From Bradyrhizobium sp. Ghvi (GTDB lineage Bacteria; Pseudomonadota; Alphaproteobacteria; Rhizobiales; Xanthobacteraceae), in the NCBI RefSeq assembly GCF_900115265.1, contig NZ_FOVU01000003.1:434001-498000 (forward strand): a stretch of DNA of 64,000 bases, in the 5' to 3' direction. A program made the translations under genes and the position numbers. The notes under the pieces are model-generated. The model searched no databases and had not been told where the DNA came from. It worked only from the letters and a program-made list of their open reading frames with translations. The first letter of the stretch is position 1. The number at the start of each line of letters is the position of its first letter. Of this stretch, positions 34,103-42,963 are shown one piece after another.

Positions 34103-35127
34103 GACGGAGGCATCGCCGCTCCCTCCTCACGCGCCTGCTGATGACGCTGCCGGCCGCCGCTGTCTCGTTTGTCTTCTCCTCCGCGCCGGCCTTGGCCGAC
34201 CTCAAGATCTGCAACCGCATGTCCTATGTGGTCGAGGCCGCGATCGGCATCGATGACAAGGCGGCGACCGCGACACGGGGCTGGTTCAGGATCGATCCTG
34301 CGACCTGCCGCGTGGTGGTGCAGGGCACGCTCACCGCCGACCGGATCCTGCTCAATGCCCGCGCGCTCGGCGTGTATGGCGCTTCACCGATTCCGCAGAA
34401 CGGCCGCGACATGCTGTGCGTGGCCCAGGACAATTTCATCATCGCGGCCGCGCGGCAGTGCCGCAGCGGTCAGACGCAAGCGCCCTTTACCCAGATCACC
34501 CCGACGCAGGGCGACGACGGCAATCTCGTCGCCTATCTCGCCGAGGATTCCGAATATGACGACGAGCAGGCGCGGCTCGCCGGCATCCAGCGGCTCCTCG
34601 TGATCGCCGGCTATGACGTCGGCGCCATCGACGGCGTCGATGGACCGAAGACGCAAGGAGCTCTCGCCGCGTTCCTGAAGAGCCGTGGGCTGTCTTCCGA
34701 CGTGGTCGGCTCGCCGAATTTCTTCAAGACCATGGTCGATGCGGCGCAGACGCCGTCCACCACCGGCCTCACCTGGTGCAACGACACGCCGCACAAGGTG
34801 ATGGCCGCCATCGCGACCGACGACGGCAAGTCCGTGACCAGCCGCGGCTGGTACCGAATCGATCCCAAGACCTGCCTGCATCCTGACGTCGCCGGCCAGC
34901 CGAAGCAGATCTTCAGCTTCGCGGAAGCCGTCGACAGCGACAATCGCACCATCAAGCTGAAGGACAGACCGCTGAACTGGGGCGGCGACAAACAGCTCTG
35001 CACGCGCGAAACCAAGTTCGAGACCACCGAACAGACCGATTGCGGCGCACGCGGATTTGCAACGACCGGTTTTGGCGCGGTCGATATGTCCAGCGGCGGC
35101 AAGACGCTGCGCTTTGCGTTGCCGTGA
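34096..35127 (+). CDS. Exported DUF1036 protein (two DUF1036 repeats)
   Basis: 343 residues. A signal region follows a basic start: RRHRRSLLTRLLMTLPAAAV then SFVFSSAPALA. Two DUF1036 units are visible, LKICNRMSYVVEAAIGIDDK with GWFRIDPATCR, and LTWCNDTPHKVMAAIATDDG with GWYRIDPKTCL. Between them lies a peptidoglycan-binding-like helical segment (QRLLVIAGYDVGAIDGVDGP). Paired cysteines suggest a disulfide-stabilised periplasmic fold. The start is uncertain: ATG 34096 lies within the palindromic repeat and lacks a ribosome site, and ATG 34141 would shorten the signal. Function unknown. Confidence 0.8.
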   Translation: MTGRRHRRSLLTRLLMTLPAAAVSFVFSSAPALADLKICNRMSYVVEAAIGIDDKAATATRGWFRIDPATCRVVVQGTLTADRILLNARALGVYGASPIPQNGRDMLCVAQDNFIIAAARQCRSGQTQAPFTQITPTQGDDGNLVAYLAEDSEYDDEQARLAGIQRLLVIAGYDVGAIDGVDGPKTQGALAAFLKSRGLSSDVVGSPNFFKTMVDAAQTPSTTGLTWCNDTPHKVMAAIATDDGKSVTSRGWYRIDPKTCLHPDVAGQPKQIFSFAEAVDSDNRTIKLKDRPLNWGGDKQLCTRETKFETTEQTDCGARGFATTGFGAVDMSSGGKTLRFALP

Positions 35128-35141
35128 TTGAGAGCGTTCCG

Positions 35142-35834
35142 ATGAAGTCACCTCGCTCCTTCGCCCACGTCGAGACCTGGGTGTTCGACCTCGACAACAC
35201 GCTGTATCCGCATCACGTCAATCTGTGGCAGCAGGTCGACGCGAGAATCGGCGAGTTCATATGCAACTGGCTGAACGTCTCGTCCGAAGAAGCGCGCAAG
35301 GTCCAGAAGGATTATTACCGGCGCTTCGGCACCACCATGCGCGGCATGATGACCCTGCATGGCGTGCGCGCCGACGACTATCTCGCTTACGTCCACAGGA
35401 TCGACCATTCGCCGCTGGAGCCGAACCCGGCGCTCGGCGAAGCCATCGCAAGGTTGCCGGGCCGCAAGCTGATCCTGACCAACGGCTCGGTCGACCATGT
35501 CGATGCGGTGCTGGCGCGGCTCGGCCTCGCCACCCATTTCGACGGCGTGTTCGACATCATCGCCGCCGAATTCGAGCCCAAGCCGGCGGCGCAGACCTAC
35601 CGGAAATTCCTCGCCGATCATTCGGTTGACCCGACGCGCGCGGCGATGTTCGAGGACCTCGCCCGCAACCTCGTCGTTCCGCATGAGCTCGGCATGACCA
35701 CGGTGCTGGTGGTGCCTGACGGCACCAAGGAAGTGGTGCGCGAGGATTGGGAATTGGAGGGCCGCGATGCGGCCCATGTCGATCACGTCACGGATGATCT
35801 GGCGGGGTTTTTGGCGAGGCTCTCTCCCCAGTAA
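35142..35834 (+). CDS. HAD-family pyrimidine 5'-nucleotidase
   Basis: 230 residues from the ATG at 35142. HAD motif I is WVFDLDNTLYPH, with the nucleophile and acid aspartates near 15-17, motif II is ILTNGS, and motif III/IV includes FEPKPAAQTYRKFL and MFEDLARNLV. The four-helix cap contains VQKDYYRRFGTTMRGMM, as in SDT1-like enzymes that dephosphorylate UMP or CMP. It may lie in an operon with the DUF1036 gene, whose stop is 14 bases upstream; nucleotide housekeeping in the cytoplasm is the likely role. Confidence 0.88.
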   Translation: MKSPRSFAHVETWVFDLDNTLYPHHVNLWQQVDARIGEFICNWLNVSSEEARKVQKDYYRRFGTTMRGMMTLHGVRADDYLAYVHRIDHSPLEPNPALGEAIARLPGRKLILTNGSVDHVDAVLARLGLATHFDGVFDIIAAEFEPKPAAQTYRKFLADHSVDPTRAAMFEDLARNLVVPHELGMTTVLVVPDGTKEVVREDWELEGRDAAHVDHVTDDLAGFLARLSPQ

Positions 35835-35837
35835 CGC

Positions 35838-35873
35838 CGTCGTCCCAGGGCGCCAAGCGAGCCCGGGACGACG
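35838..35873 (+). terminator. Inverted repeat after the 5'-nucleotidase gene
   Basis: Arms CGTCGTCCC and GGGACGACG with an 18-base loop, a few bases after the stop. It may act as a terminator or be a short REP-like element; no T-run follows. Confidence 0.45.
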
Positions 35874-35960
35874 GCCGAGTATGCCTTGACTCCGTCCTTC
35901 CAAATCCCGAAAAAGCGCGCCAATCCATCAAAATTCCCCGATCCCAAGAGGAAGCCTCCG

Positions 35961-36806
35961 ATGTCCCTGTCCGCCCTGGAATCCACCATCAACAGCGCCT
36001 TCGACGCGCGCGAGACCATCTCGACAACGACCAAGGGCGAGGTCCGCGACGCCGTGAACCAGTCGCTGGAGATTCTGGACAAAGGCGAGGCCCGCGTCGC
36101 CGAGCGCGGCACCGATGGCAAGTGGAAGGTCAATCAGTGGCTGAAGAAGGCCGTGCTGCTGTCCTTCCGCCTCAACGACATGGACGTCATTCCCGGCGGT
36201 CCGGGCCAGGCGAACTGGTGGGACAAGGTGCCCTCCAAGTTCGAAGGCTGGGGCCCGAACCGTTTTCGCGACGCCGGTTTTCGCGCGGTGCCGGGCGCGG
36301 TGGTGCGCCGCTCCGCGTTCATCGCCAAGAACGTCGTGCTGATGCCGTCCTTCGTCAACCTCGGCGCTTACGTCGATGAGAGCACCATGGTCGACACCTG
36401 GGCCACCGTCGGCTCCTGCGCGCAGATCGGCAAGCGCGTGCACATCTCCGGCGGCGCCGGAATCGGCGGCGTTCTCGAGCCGCTGCAGGCCGAGCCCGTG
36501 ATCATCGAGGACGATTGCTTCATCGGCGCCCGCTCGGAAGTCGCCGAAGGCGTGATCGTGCGCAAGGGCGCGGTGCTGGCGATGGGCGTGTTCCTGGGCG
36601 CCTCGACCAAGATCGTCGACCGCGAGACCGGCGAAGTCTTCATGGGCGAAGTTCCTGAATATTCGGTTGTGGTGCCCGGCGCGCTGCCCGGCAAGCCGAT
36701 GAAGAACGGCCAGATCGGCCCGAGCACCGCCTGTGCCGTGATCGTCAAGCGCGTCGACGAGCGCACGCGCTCGAAGACCAGCATCAACGAGCTGCTGCGG
36801 GATTGA
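35961..36806 (+). CDS. dapD: 2,3,4,5-tetrahydropyridine-2,6-dicarboxylate N-succinyltransferase
   Basis: 281 residues from the ATG at 35961 (AAGAGGAAG upstream). The N-terminal helical domain ([20 protein letters not shown]) leads to the left-handed beta-helix with hexapeptide repeats, for example [38 protein letters not shown] and [20 protein letters not shown]. The trimeric enzyme transfers succinyl from CoA to tetrahydrodipicolinate, a step to meso-diaminopimelate and lysine. dapE lies about 850 bases downstream, separated only by a repeat and a DUF805 gene. Confidence 0.97.
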   Translation: MSLSALESTINSAFDARETISTTTKGEVRDAVNQSLEILDKGEARVAERGTDGKWKVNQWLKKAVLLSFRLNDMDVIPGGPGQANWWDKVPSKFEGWGPNRFRDAGFRAVPGAVVRRSAFIAKNVVLMPSFVNLGAYVDESTMVDTWATVGSCAQIGKRVHISGGAGIGGVLEPLQAEPVIIEDDCFIGARSEVAEGVIVRKGAVLAMGVFLGASTKIVDRETGEVFMGEVPEYSVVVPGALPGKPMKNGQIGPSTACAVIVKRVDERTRSKTSINELLRD

Positions 36807-36835
36807 GGCGACGCCACGAGCCCAAGTCTCTGAAC

Positions 36836-36991
36836 GTCACCCTGAGGCGGCCGCCTCTTCGGCGGCCCTCGAAGGGCGACGGGCCGCTTGCATCCCGGCC
36901 GTTCATCCTTCGAGGCTCCGCCCGCGGTGCCTTGCACCGCAGACCTCGCACCTCCAGCGATAACGGCTTCGCCGTTACGCGGGGATGACGG
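36836..36991. repeat. Palindromic intergenic element, GTCACCCTGAGG type
   Basis: Three hairpins: GGCCGCCTCTTCGGCGGCC, GCGGTGCCTTGCACCGC and TAACGGCTTCGCCGTTA, with GTCACCCTGAGG at one side and GGGGATGACGG at the other. It occupies the whole dapD-DUF805 gap and has no long coding frame. Confidence 0.7.
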
Positions 36992-37069
36992 GTTCGGCGA
37001 CGCATCGAACCCTCTCTCCCCTCATCGCGACCAATTCCCGGGCGCCTCCTGCCGCCCGGAGCCTTTCGC

Positions 37070-37663
37070 ATGGACTGGACCTGGTATCTCTTCCGCTTCG
37101 AGGGCCGCATCAATCGCGCCAAATATTGGCTGGCCGGTCTCATCATCGTCTGCTGGATGATCTTCCTGGCGGCCATCGTGGCGGCGCTCGGCGCCCGCTC
37201 GTTCGGCTTCTCCGTCAACGACATCTTCAAGGCCGTCGATCCCGACACCTATCGCAAGCTGTCGCGCGCCGACCTTCCGCTGGCCCTGGCCAAGCTGATC
37301 GGCACGCCGCTGTTCGCGTGGGTGTTCGCCGCAACGTCCATCAAGCGGCTGCATGACCGCGACAAGAGCGCCTGGTGGGTGCTGCCCTTTTTCGTCCTCC
37401 CCGGGCTGATCAACCAGTTCGTGGACCGGATCGGCAACGACTACGTCGGCTTCACATTGGCCCTGATCTCGTTCGTGCTCGCGACCTGGGGCGGGATTGA
37501 ACTGCTGTTCTTCCGCGGCTCGAGGAAGACCAACCGCTTCGGCGCCGATCCGCTCTACGTCTCGCCCACGGGCAGGCCGGGTTGGGATCAGCAGCACGAG
37601 CTCGAAGTGCCCACGCAGAAGGCTGGCCCGCCGCCGCAATGGCGTGTTAAGCCGGAGGCATGA
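37070..37663 (+). CDS. DUF805 membrane protein
   Basis: 197 residues. The family start [20 protein letters not shown], with the R-I-N-R-A/S-x-Y/F-W motif, leads into four hydrophobic segments, and [17 protein letters not shown] is the second family motif. DUF805 proteins are inner-membrane proteins of unknown function. The C-terminal tail (from about 160) is cytoplasmic-like and Pro/Gln-rich. Its stop overlaps the dapE start as ATGA, implying translational coupling with dapE. Confidence 0.85.
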   Translation: MDWTWYLFRFEGRINRAKYWLAGLIIVCWMIFLAAIVAALGARSFGFSVNDIFKAVDPDTYRKLSRADLPLALAKLIGTPLFAWVFAATSIKRLHDRDKSAWWVLPFFVLPGLINQFVDRIGNDYVGFTLALISFVLATWGGIELLFFRGSRKTNRFGADPLYVSPTGRPGWDQQHELEVPTQKAGPPPQWRVKPEA

Positions 37664-38826
37664 CCGATGCTCTCTCCATTGCCCGCGACCTCATCCGCTG
37701 CCCCTCGGTAACCCCTCAAGACGCCGGCGCCCTCGGCGTGCTTGAAAACGCCTTGAACGCAGCCGGCTTCACCTGTCACCGCGTGACCTTCAGCGAGGAA
37801 GGCACCGCCGACGTTGACAACCTCTATGCGCGGATCGGCACGGAAGGCCCGCACATCACCTTCGCCGGTCACACCGACGTGGTGCCGCCGGGCGACGAGA
37901 GCGCCTGGAGCGTCGGCGCGTTCTCCGGCGAGGTGAAAGACGGCTTCCTGCACGGCCGCGGTGCGGTCGACATGAAGGGCGGCATCGCCTGCTCGGTCGC
38001 CGCGGTGCTGGAGCATCTCGCGGCGAATGGCGGCAAGCCGCGCGCGGATGGCAAAGGCTCGATCTCGTTCCTGATCACCGGCGACGAGGAAGACGTCTCC
38101 ATCAACGGCACCATCAAGCTGTTGAAATGGGCCGCCGAGCGCGGCGAGAAATTCGATCATTGCGTGCTGGGCGAGCCCTCCAATGTCGAGACGCTCGGCG
38201 ACACCATCAAGGTCGGCCGCCGCGGCTCGCAGTCAGGCACGCTGTATGTCGAGGGCGTGCAGGGGCACGTTGCCTATCCGCATCGTGCGGCCAATCCGGT
38301 GCCGGACATTTCGCGGCTGATCGTGGCAATCAGCGACGAGCCGCTCGACCATGGCAGCGCGCAGTTCCAGGCTTCCAATCTCGAATTCGTCTCGGTCGAC
38401 GTCGGCAACAAGGCCTTCAACGTCATCCCCGGCGAGGCCCGCGCCAGGTTCAACATCCGCTACAACGACAATCACACGCAAGCGAGCCTCCGCGAGCTGG
38501 TCGAGACGCGCCTCGCAAAAGCCTGCGGCAACCGCATCAAGGCCCGCATCGTCTGGGAGCCGTCGAACTCGAACGTGTTCGTGACCAAGCCGGGTCCGTT
38601 CACCGACCTCGCGGTGTCGGCGATCGAGGACGTCACCGGCCGCAAGCCGGAACTGTCGACCTCAGGCGGCACCTCCGATGCGCGCTTCATCTCCAGCTAT
38701 TGCCCGGTGATCGAGTTCGGCCTGGTGGGCCAGACGATGCACCAGGTCGATGAGCGCGTGCCGGTGACGGATCTGGAGAAGCTGACGAAGGTTTATCGCG
38801 GGATTTTGACAAGATATTTTGGGTGA
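37660..38826 (+). CDS. dapE: Succinyl-diaminopimelate desuccinylase
   Basis: 388 residues. M20 metallopeptidase features: [12 protein letters not shown] with His71 and Asp73, [10 protein letters not shown] with the bridging Asp104, TGDEEDVS with the catalytic and metal glutamates (143-144), [12 protein letters not shown] in the lid domain, and the C-terminal [11 protein letters not shown] histidine. It hydrolyses N-succinyl-LL-diaminopimelate using two zinc ions. It is coupled to the DUF805 gene by the ATGA overlap and lies downstream of dapD. Confidence 0.97.
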   Translation: MTDALSIARDLIRCPSVTPQDAGALGVLENALNAAGFTCHRVTFSEEGTADVDNLYARIGTEGPHITFAGHTDVVPPGDESAWSVGAFSGEVKDGFLHGRGAVDMKGGIACSVAAVLEHLAANGGKPRADGKGSISFLITGDEEDVSINGTIKLLKWAAERGEKFDHCVLGEPSNVETLGDTIKVGRRGSQSGTLYVEGVQGHVAYPHRAANPVPDISRLIVAISDEPLDHGSAQFQASNLEFVSVDVGNKAFNVIPGEARARFNIRYNDNHTQASLRELVETRLAKACGNRIKARIVWEPSNSNVFVTKPGPFTDLAVSAIEDVTGRKPELSTSGGTSDARFISSYCPVIEFGLVGQTMHQVDERVPVTDLEKLTKVYRGILTRYFG

Positions 38827-38851
38827 AGCGCTGCCGCCGCCTCAACCACCG

Positions 38852-38955
38852 CTGTCATCGCCCGGCTTGACCGGGCGATCCAGTACTCCGAGACAGCAGT
38901 GATAGAGCCGAGAGGCCGCGGAATACTGGATGCCCGCCTTCGCGGGGCATGACAC
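38852..38955. repeat. Two-hairpin intergenic element, copy A
   Basis: First hairpin ATCGCCCGG-CTTGA-CCGGGCGAT then CCAGTA; second TACTGG then ATGCCCGCCTTCGCGGGGCAT and GACAC. The centre includes GCCGAGAGG. It lies between the convergent ends of dapE and truA. Relatives are at 42787, 52125 and 59825. Confidence 0.85.
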
Positions 38956-38983
38956 CGATCATGGGGCGTGAGCTCCCACCTCT

Positions 38984-39721
38984 CTAATAATCCACCTTCA
39001 TCAGATACAGCCCCTCCGGCGGCGCGACGATGCCGCAGGCGGCGCGGTTGCGGGCGGCGAGTGCTGCGGAGAGATCGTCTGCGGTCCAGCGACCTTCGCC
39101 GACCCAAACCAGCGATCCCACCATCGAGCGGACCTGGCTGTGCAGGAAGGAGCGCGCCGAGGTGACGATGATGATCTCGCGGCCGTCGCGCGTCACGTCG
39201 AGCTGGTCGAGCGTCTTCTCCGGCGATTTGGCCTGGCACTCGGTGTCGCGGAAGGTGGTGAAGTCGTGCTTGCCGAGCAGGCGCTGTGCCGCCGCATGCA
39301 TCGCATCGGCATCGAGCTTGCGCGGCACGCGCCAGGCGTGGCCGACGTCGAGCGCGAGATTGGCGCGGGTGTTGATGACGCGGTAGCGATAGTGGCGCTT
39401 CACCGCAGAGAAGCGCGCTTCGAATGTATCAGGCACGATCTCCGCCTCGAGCACCGCGATCGGATGCGGGCGCAGATGCGCGTTCAGGCCATCACGAAAC
39501 CGCCCCGGCGGAAACTGCTTCTCGACATCGACATGCGCGACCTGGCCGCGCGCATGCACGCCGGCATCGGTGCGACCGGCGCCGTGCACCCGCAGATCGG
39601 CGCCGGTCATCGCCTTCACGGCCGCTTCCAGTGCCCCCTGCACCGACGGCAGCGTGTCCTGCACCTGCCAGCCGAAGAACGGCGCGCCGTCATATTCGAT
39701 GGTGAGCTTGTAGCGGGGCAT
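38984..39721 (-). CDS. truA: tRNA pseudouridine(38-40) synthase
   Basis: 245 residues. Family motifs: [18 protein letters not shown], the catalytic segment [19 protein letters not shown] with Asp52, [13 protein letters not shown], and [18 protein letters not shown]. It isomerises uridines at positions 38-40 of the tRNA anticodon stem. Its ATG at 39721 overlaps the fmt stop by one base, so it is coupled to fmt in the def-fmt-truA arrangement. Confidence 0.96.
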   Translation of the reverse strand: MPRYKLTIEYDGAPFFGWQVQDTLPSVQGALEAAVKAMTGADLRVHGAGRTDAGVHARGQVAHVDVEKQFPPGRFRDGLNAHLRPHPIAVLEAEIVPDTFEARFSAVKRHYRYRVINTRANLALDVGHAWRVPRKLDADAMHAAAQRLLGKHDFTTFRDTECQAKSPEKTLDQLDVTRDGREIIIVTSARSFLHSQVRSMVGSLVWVGEGRWTADDLSAALAARNRAACGIVAPPEGLYLMKVDY

Positions 39722-40656
39722 CAGGAAAGCCGCATCGGCGGCTTCACAGGGACGCCACGCAGGAAGTCGCTGGCCTGCATCCGCGCCTTGCCCTCGCGCT
39801 GGAGCTCGAGGATGCGGATCGCGCCCTCACCGCAGGCGATGGTGAGCTGGCTGTCGAGCACCTCGCCCGGGGCGCCCGTGCCCTTGGCGAGCTCGCAGCG
39901 CAGGATTTTGATACGCGCATTTTCGCTGACATCCGATAGTTCGGCCCATGCGCCGGGAAACGGCGACAGGCCGTGAATGTGGCGCAGCACCGCGTGCGCG
40001 GGCTTGCTCCAATCGATTCGCGCCTCGGCCTTGTCGATCTTGGCCGCATAGGTGACGCCGTCCTCGCTCTGCTTCTTGAGCTGGAGCCCGCCGCGATCGA
40101 GCGCGGCCATCGCGCGCACCATCAGATCGGCGCCGAGGCGAGACAGCCGATCATGCAGATCGAGTGCGGTCATGGTGTCCGATATCGCAAGACGCTCGGC
40201 CATGGCGACGTCGCCGGTGTCGAGACCGACATCCATCTTCATCACCATCACGCCGCTCTCGGCATCACCGGCCATGATCGCGCGGTTGATCGGGGCTGCG
40301 CCGCGCCAGCGCGGCAAGAGCGAGGCGTGCAGATTGTAGCAGCCGAGTTTGGGCGCATCGAGGATCGCCTGCGGCAGGATCATGCCGTAGGCGACGACGA
40401 CGGCCGCGTCGGCCTCAAAGGACCTGAACTCATCGAGCGCTTCCTGCGTCTTCAACGTCTTCGGCGTCAGCACGGGCACGCCGAGTTTTCGCGCGGCCTC
40501 TTCGACCGGCGTCGGCTGCATCTGCAGCCCGCGCCGTCCGCCGGGCTTCGGCGCACGGGTATAGACGGCCACGATCTCGTGGCCATGGGCGACCAGCTCA
40601 AGCAGCGTCGGCACCGAGAAATCGGGCGTGCCCATGAAGATCAGGCGGAGGGACAT
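39721..40656 (-). CDS. fmt: Methionyl-tRNA formyltransferase
   Basis: 311 residues from the ATG at 40656, which begins the conserved [18 protein letters not shown]; the upstream GTG at 40665 would add three residues. The catalytic triad is in [18 protein letters not shown] (Asn108, His110) and the following Asp in DVGLDTGDV. The C-terminal tRNA-binding domain begins near 205. It formylates initiator methionyl-tRNA using formyl-tetrahydrofolate. The TGA overlaps the truA start. The neighbour def removes the formyl group later. Confidence 0.96.
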   Translation of the reverse strand: MSLRLIFMGTPDFSVPTLLELVAHGHEIVAVYTRAPKPGGRRGLQMQPTPVEEAARKLGVPVLTPKTLKTQEALDEFRSFEADAAVVVAYGMILPQAILDAPKLGCYNLHASLLPRWRGAAPINRAIMAGDAESGVMVMKMDVGLDTGDVAMAERLAISDTMTALDLHDRLSRLGADLMVRAMAALDRGGLQLKKQSEDGVTYAAKIDKAEARIDWSKPAHAVLRHIHGLSPFPGAWAELSDVSENARIKILRCELAKGTGAPGEVLDSQLTIACGEGAIRILELQREGKARMQASDFLRGVPVKPPMRLS

Positions 40657-40677
40657 GACAAGCACTCAGGTACGTTC

Positions 40678-40832
40678 CCTTCCCCCTTGTGGGGGAGGGT
40701 CAGGGAGAGGGGTGCCACACGACGCGCTGTCTCGGCTTGAGCGCGGGCGCTTTGTTGTTGGCGCTCCGAGAATCGGGAGCACCTTTTGCTGGGTTACCCC
40801 TCTCCCCCACCCTCCCCCACAAGGGGGGAGGG
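40678..40832. repeat. Long inverted repeat between fmt and def
   Basis: The left part (40678-40714) reads CCCTTCCCCCTTGTGGGGGA then GGGT and GGGAGAGGGGT. The right part (40795-40832) reads TTACCCCTCTCCCCCACCCT then CCCCCACAAGGGGGGAGGG. Complementarity is about 30 of 35 bases with an 80-base unrelated loop. It would be a very strong structure in either transcript and would separate def from fmt. Confidence 0.75.
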
Positions 40833-40877
40833 AGCGCAGGGGGGGGTGTGGGGCAACACCAGTCGGTTACAATTGAG

Positions 40878-41402
40878 TCACTCCGCGCGCTTGGCGGCTT
40901 TCTCGAACTTCTTGATCACGCGGTCGCGCTTGAGCTTGGACAGATAGTCGACGAACAGCACGCCGTTGAGATGGTCGATCTCGTGCTGGATGCAGGTGGC
41001 GTAGAGGCCTTCGGCGTCCTCTTCGTGCACCTTGCCGTCGAGATCGGTGAAGCGCACGCGCACCTTCGCAGGCCGCTCGACCTCCTCGTAATATTCGGGG
41101 ATCGACAGGCAGCCTTCCTCGTAAGTGGAGAGCTCCTCGGACGAGGCGAGGATCTCCGGATTGATGAAGACACGCGGTTCCGGCTTGGTCTCGCCGTCCT
41201 GATTGGGCTTGGCGAGGTCCATGGTGATCAGCCGCAGCGGCTGCGCGATCTGGATCGCGGCGAGGCCAATGCCGGGCGCGTCATACATGGTCTCGAACAT
41301 GTCGTCGGCAAGCTTGCGGATCTCCGACGTGACCTTCTCGATCGGCTTGGAGACCAGACGCAGCTGCTTGTCGGGCAGGATGATGATTTCTCTGAGGGCC
41401 AT
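40878..41402 (-). CDS. def: Peptide deformylase
   Basis: 174 residues from the ATG at 41402. All three class motifs are intact: GIGLAAIQ (44-51), EGCLSIP with metal ligand Cys98, and QHEIDHLNG with ligands His140 and His144 and catalytic Glu141. It removes the N-formyl group from nascent proteins using Fe2+ and is essential in most bacteria. In-frame extension upstream lacks a ribosome site. It precedes fmt and truA on the same strand, the common alphaproteobacterial order. Confidence 0.96.
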   Translation of the reverse strand: MALREIIILPDKQLRLVSKPIEKVTSEIRKLADDMFETMYDAPGIGLAAIQIAQPLRLITMDLAKPNQDGETKPEPRVFINPEILASSEELSTYEEGCLSIPEYYEEVERPAKVRVRFTDLDGKVHEEDAEGLYATCIQHEIDHLNGVLFVDYLSKLKRDRVIKKFEKAAKRAE

Positions 41403-41574
41403 GGCGGGCGATTTAAGCCGCGCGCGACAAGCGGTCAATGCGGCCGGGAACGCGTTAACGGTTCGCTAACCATAAAACTTCAGCTTTCATTAACCATAAA
41501 AATGAGGGGACCGTTCACCGGGATTGTTCTCCCTTCGTTCGCCCTTGGTCGCCGAATCGGCTAGAAGGGCAGCC

Positions 41575-42774
41575 ATGAACGAGATCATTTTCATGCTGGG
41601 CGACTGGCCGGTGCGCACAATCGATGCGCTGATCGGCTTCGGCGCCCTCGTCCTCATCCTGCTGGTGGTGATTGCGATCGTGATCGCGCGATCCGGGCGG
41701 CGCGGCGCGGAACTCGCGATTGCGAGCGCGATCCGGGCCGACGAACTGGAGGAGCGGCTCGCCCAGGTGCTGCGCGCCCAGAGCGAAGCGTCCGGCCGGG
41801 TCGATGCCATGACCCAGGCCCTGGCCGGCCGGCAGGCCGAGATGGCGCGGGCCGTCAACGAGCGGCTGGATTCGGTGACCCATCGGGTCGGCCAGTCCAT
41901 GGAACATTCGACCCGCAACACCATGGAGAGCCTGCGCGCGCTGCATGAGCGGCTCGGCATCATCGACAGCGCGCACAAGAACCTCACGGACCTCACCACC
42001 CAGGTGACGACACTCCGCGACGTGCTCGCCAACAAGCAGTCGCGCGGCGCCTTCGGCCAGGCGCGGATGGAGGCGATCGTCCAGGACGGTCTTCCCAAAG
42101 GCTCCTACGAATTCCAGTTCACGCTCTCGACCGGAAAGCGGCCGGACTGCGTCGTGTTCCTGCCGGACCAGCGCCCGCTCTGTATCGACGCAAAGTTTCC
42201 GCTGGAGGCGATGACCGCGCTGCACGACGCGCGCACCGACGAGGAGAAGCGCCTTGCCACGCAGCGGCTGCGCGGCGACGTGCTGAAGCATGTCAGCGAC
42301 ATCGCTGAAAAATACCTCGTCACCGGCGAGACCCAGGAGATGGCGCTGATGTTCGTGCCGTCGGAATCGGTCTACGCCGAGATCCATGACGGTTTCGACG
42401 ACGTGATCCAGAAGGCCTATCGCGCCCGCGTCGTGCTGGTGTCGCCCTCGCTGCTGATGCTCGCAATCCAGGTGATGCAGCAGATCATGAAGGATGCGCG
42501 CATGCGTGACGCCGCCGACCTGATCCAGACCGAAGTGATCAAGCTCGGCGACGATCTGGGCCGCCTGCGCGAGCGCGTACTGAAGCTCCAGAAGCATTTT
42601 GCCGACGCGAACGAGGACGTTCGCCAGATCCTGATCTCCGCCGACAAGATCGAAAAGCGCGCAGGCCGGATCGAGGAGCTCGATTTCAGCAAGACCGACA
42701 CCCCGGCGGACGGCCCGCGGCTGGTATCGGGAGCACCGGAGCTGTTTCCGCGGAAGCTCCAGGCGGGGGAGTGA
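41575..42774 (+). CDS. rmuC: DNA recombination protein RmuC
   Basis: 399 residues from the ATG at 41575 (AGAAGGG upstream). An N-terminal membrane helix (about 15-38) leads to a coiled coil (about 45-140), then the RmuC nuclease-like core: LANKQSRGAFGQARMEAIV, YEFQFTLSTGKRPDCVVFLP, LCIDAKFPLEAM, and LMFVPSESVYAEIHD with RARVVLVSPSLLMLAIQVM. RmuC limits recombination at inverted repeats and resembles restriction-endonuclease-like folds; the Asp/Asp-x-Lys (DAKFP) suggests catalytic capacity. The window's many inverted repeats make the gene of interest, but no link is shown. Confidence 0.93.
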   Translation: MNEIIFMLGDWPVRTIDALIGFGALVLILLVVIAIVIARSGRRGAELAIASAIRADELEERLAQVLRAQSEASGRVDAMTQALAGRQAEMARAVNERLDSVTHRVGQSMEHSTRNTMESLRALHERLGIIDSAHKNLTDLTTQVTTLRDVLANKQSRGAFGQARMEAIVQDGLPKGSYEFQFTLSTGKRPDCVVFLPDQRPLCIDAKFPLEAMTALHDARTDEEKRLATQRLRGDVLKHVSDIAEKYLVTGETQEMALMFVPSESVYAEIHDGFDDVIQKAYRARVVLVSPSLLMLAIQVMQQIMKDARMRDAADLIQTEVIKLGDDLGRLRERVLKLQKHFADANEDVRQILISADKIEKRAGRIEELDFSKTDTPADGPRLVSGAPELFPRKLQAGE

Positions 42775-42786
42775 GATTGAGGCACA

Positions 42787-42892
42787 CTGTCATACCCCGC
42801 GAAGGCGGGGTATCCAGTACGCCGTGACAGTCGTTGTTGAGCCGAGGCGCTGGTGATTACTGGATCGTCCGCCTTCGCGGACGATGACACCG
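42787..42892. repeat. Two-hairpin intergenic element, copy B
   Basis: First hairpin ATACCCCGC-GAAG-GCGGGGTAT then CCAGTA. Second TACTGG then ATCGTCCGC-CTTC-GCGGACGAT and GACAC. The stems differ in sequence from copies A, C and D but keep full pairing. It lies between rmuC and the AmpG-like gene. Confidence 0.85.
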
Positions 42893-42963
42893 AGCGTGCC
42901 GAAGGCATTCCGGCCACACGGCTCCCGCGAGTCTTTTCGCCCAGAATCTGCTAACACCTCCCC

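Noticed and set aside
41515..42597. Minus-strand frame antisense to rmuC
   Set aside because: No family; rmuC is well supported on the plus strand.
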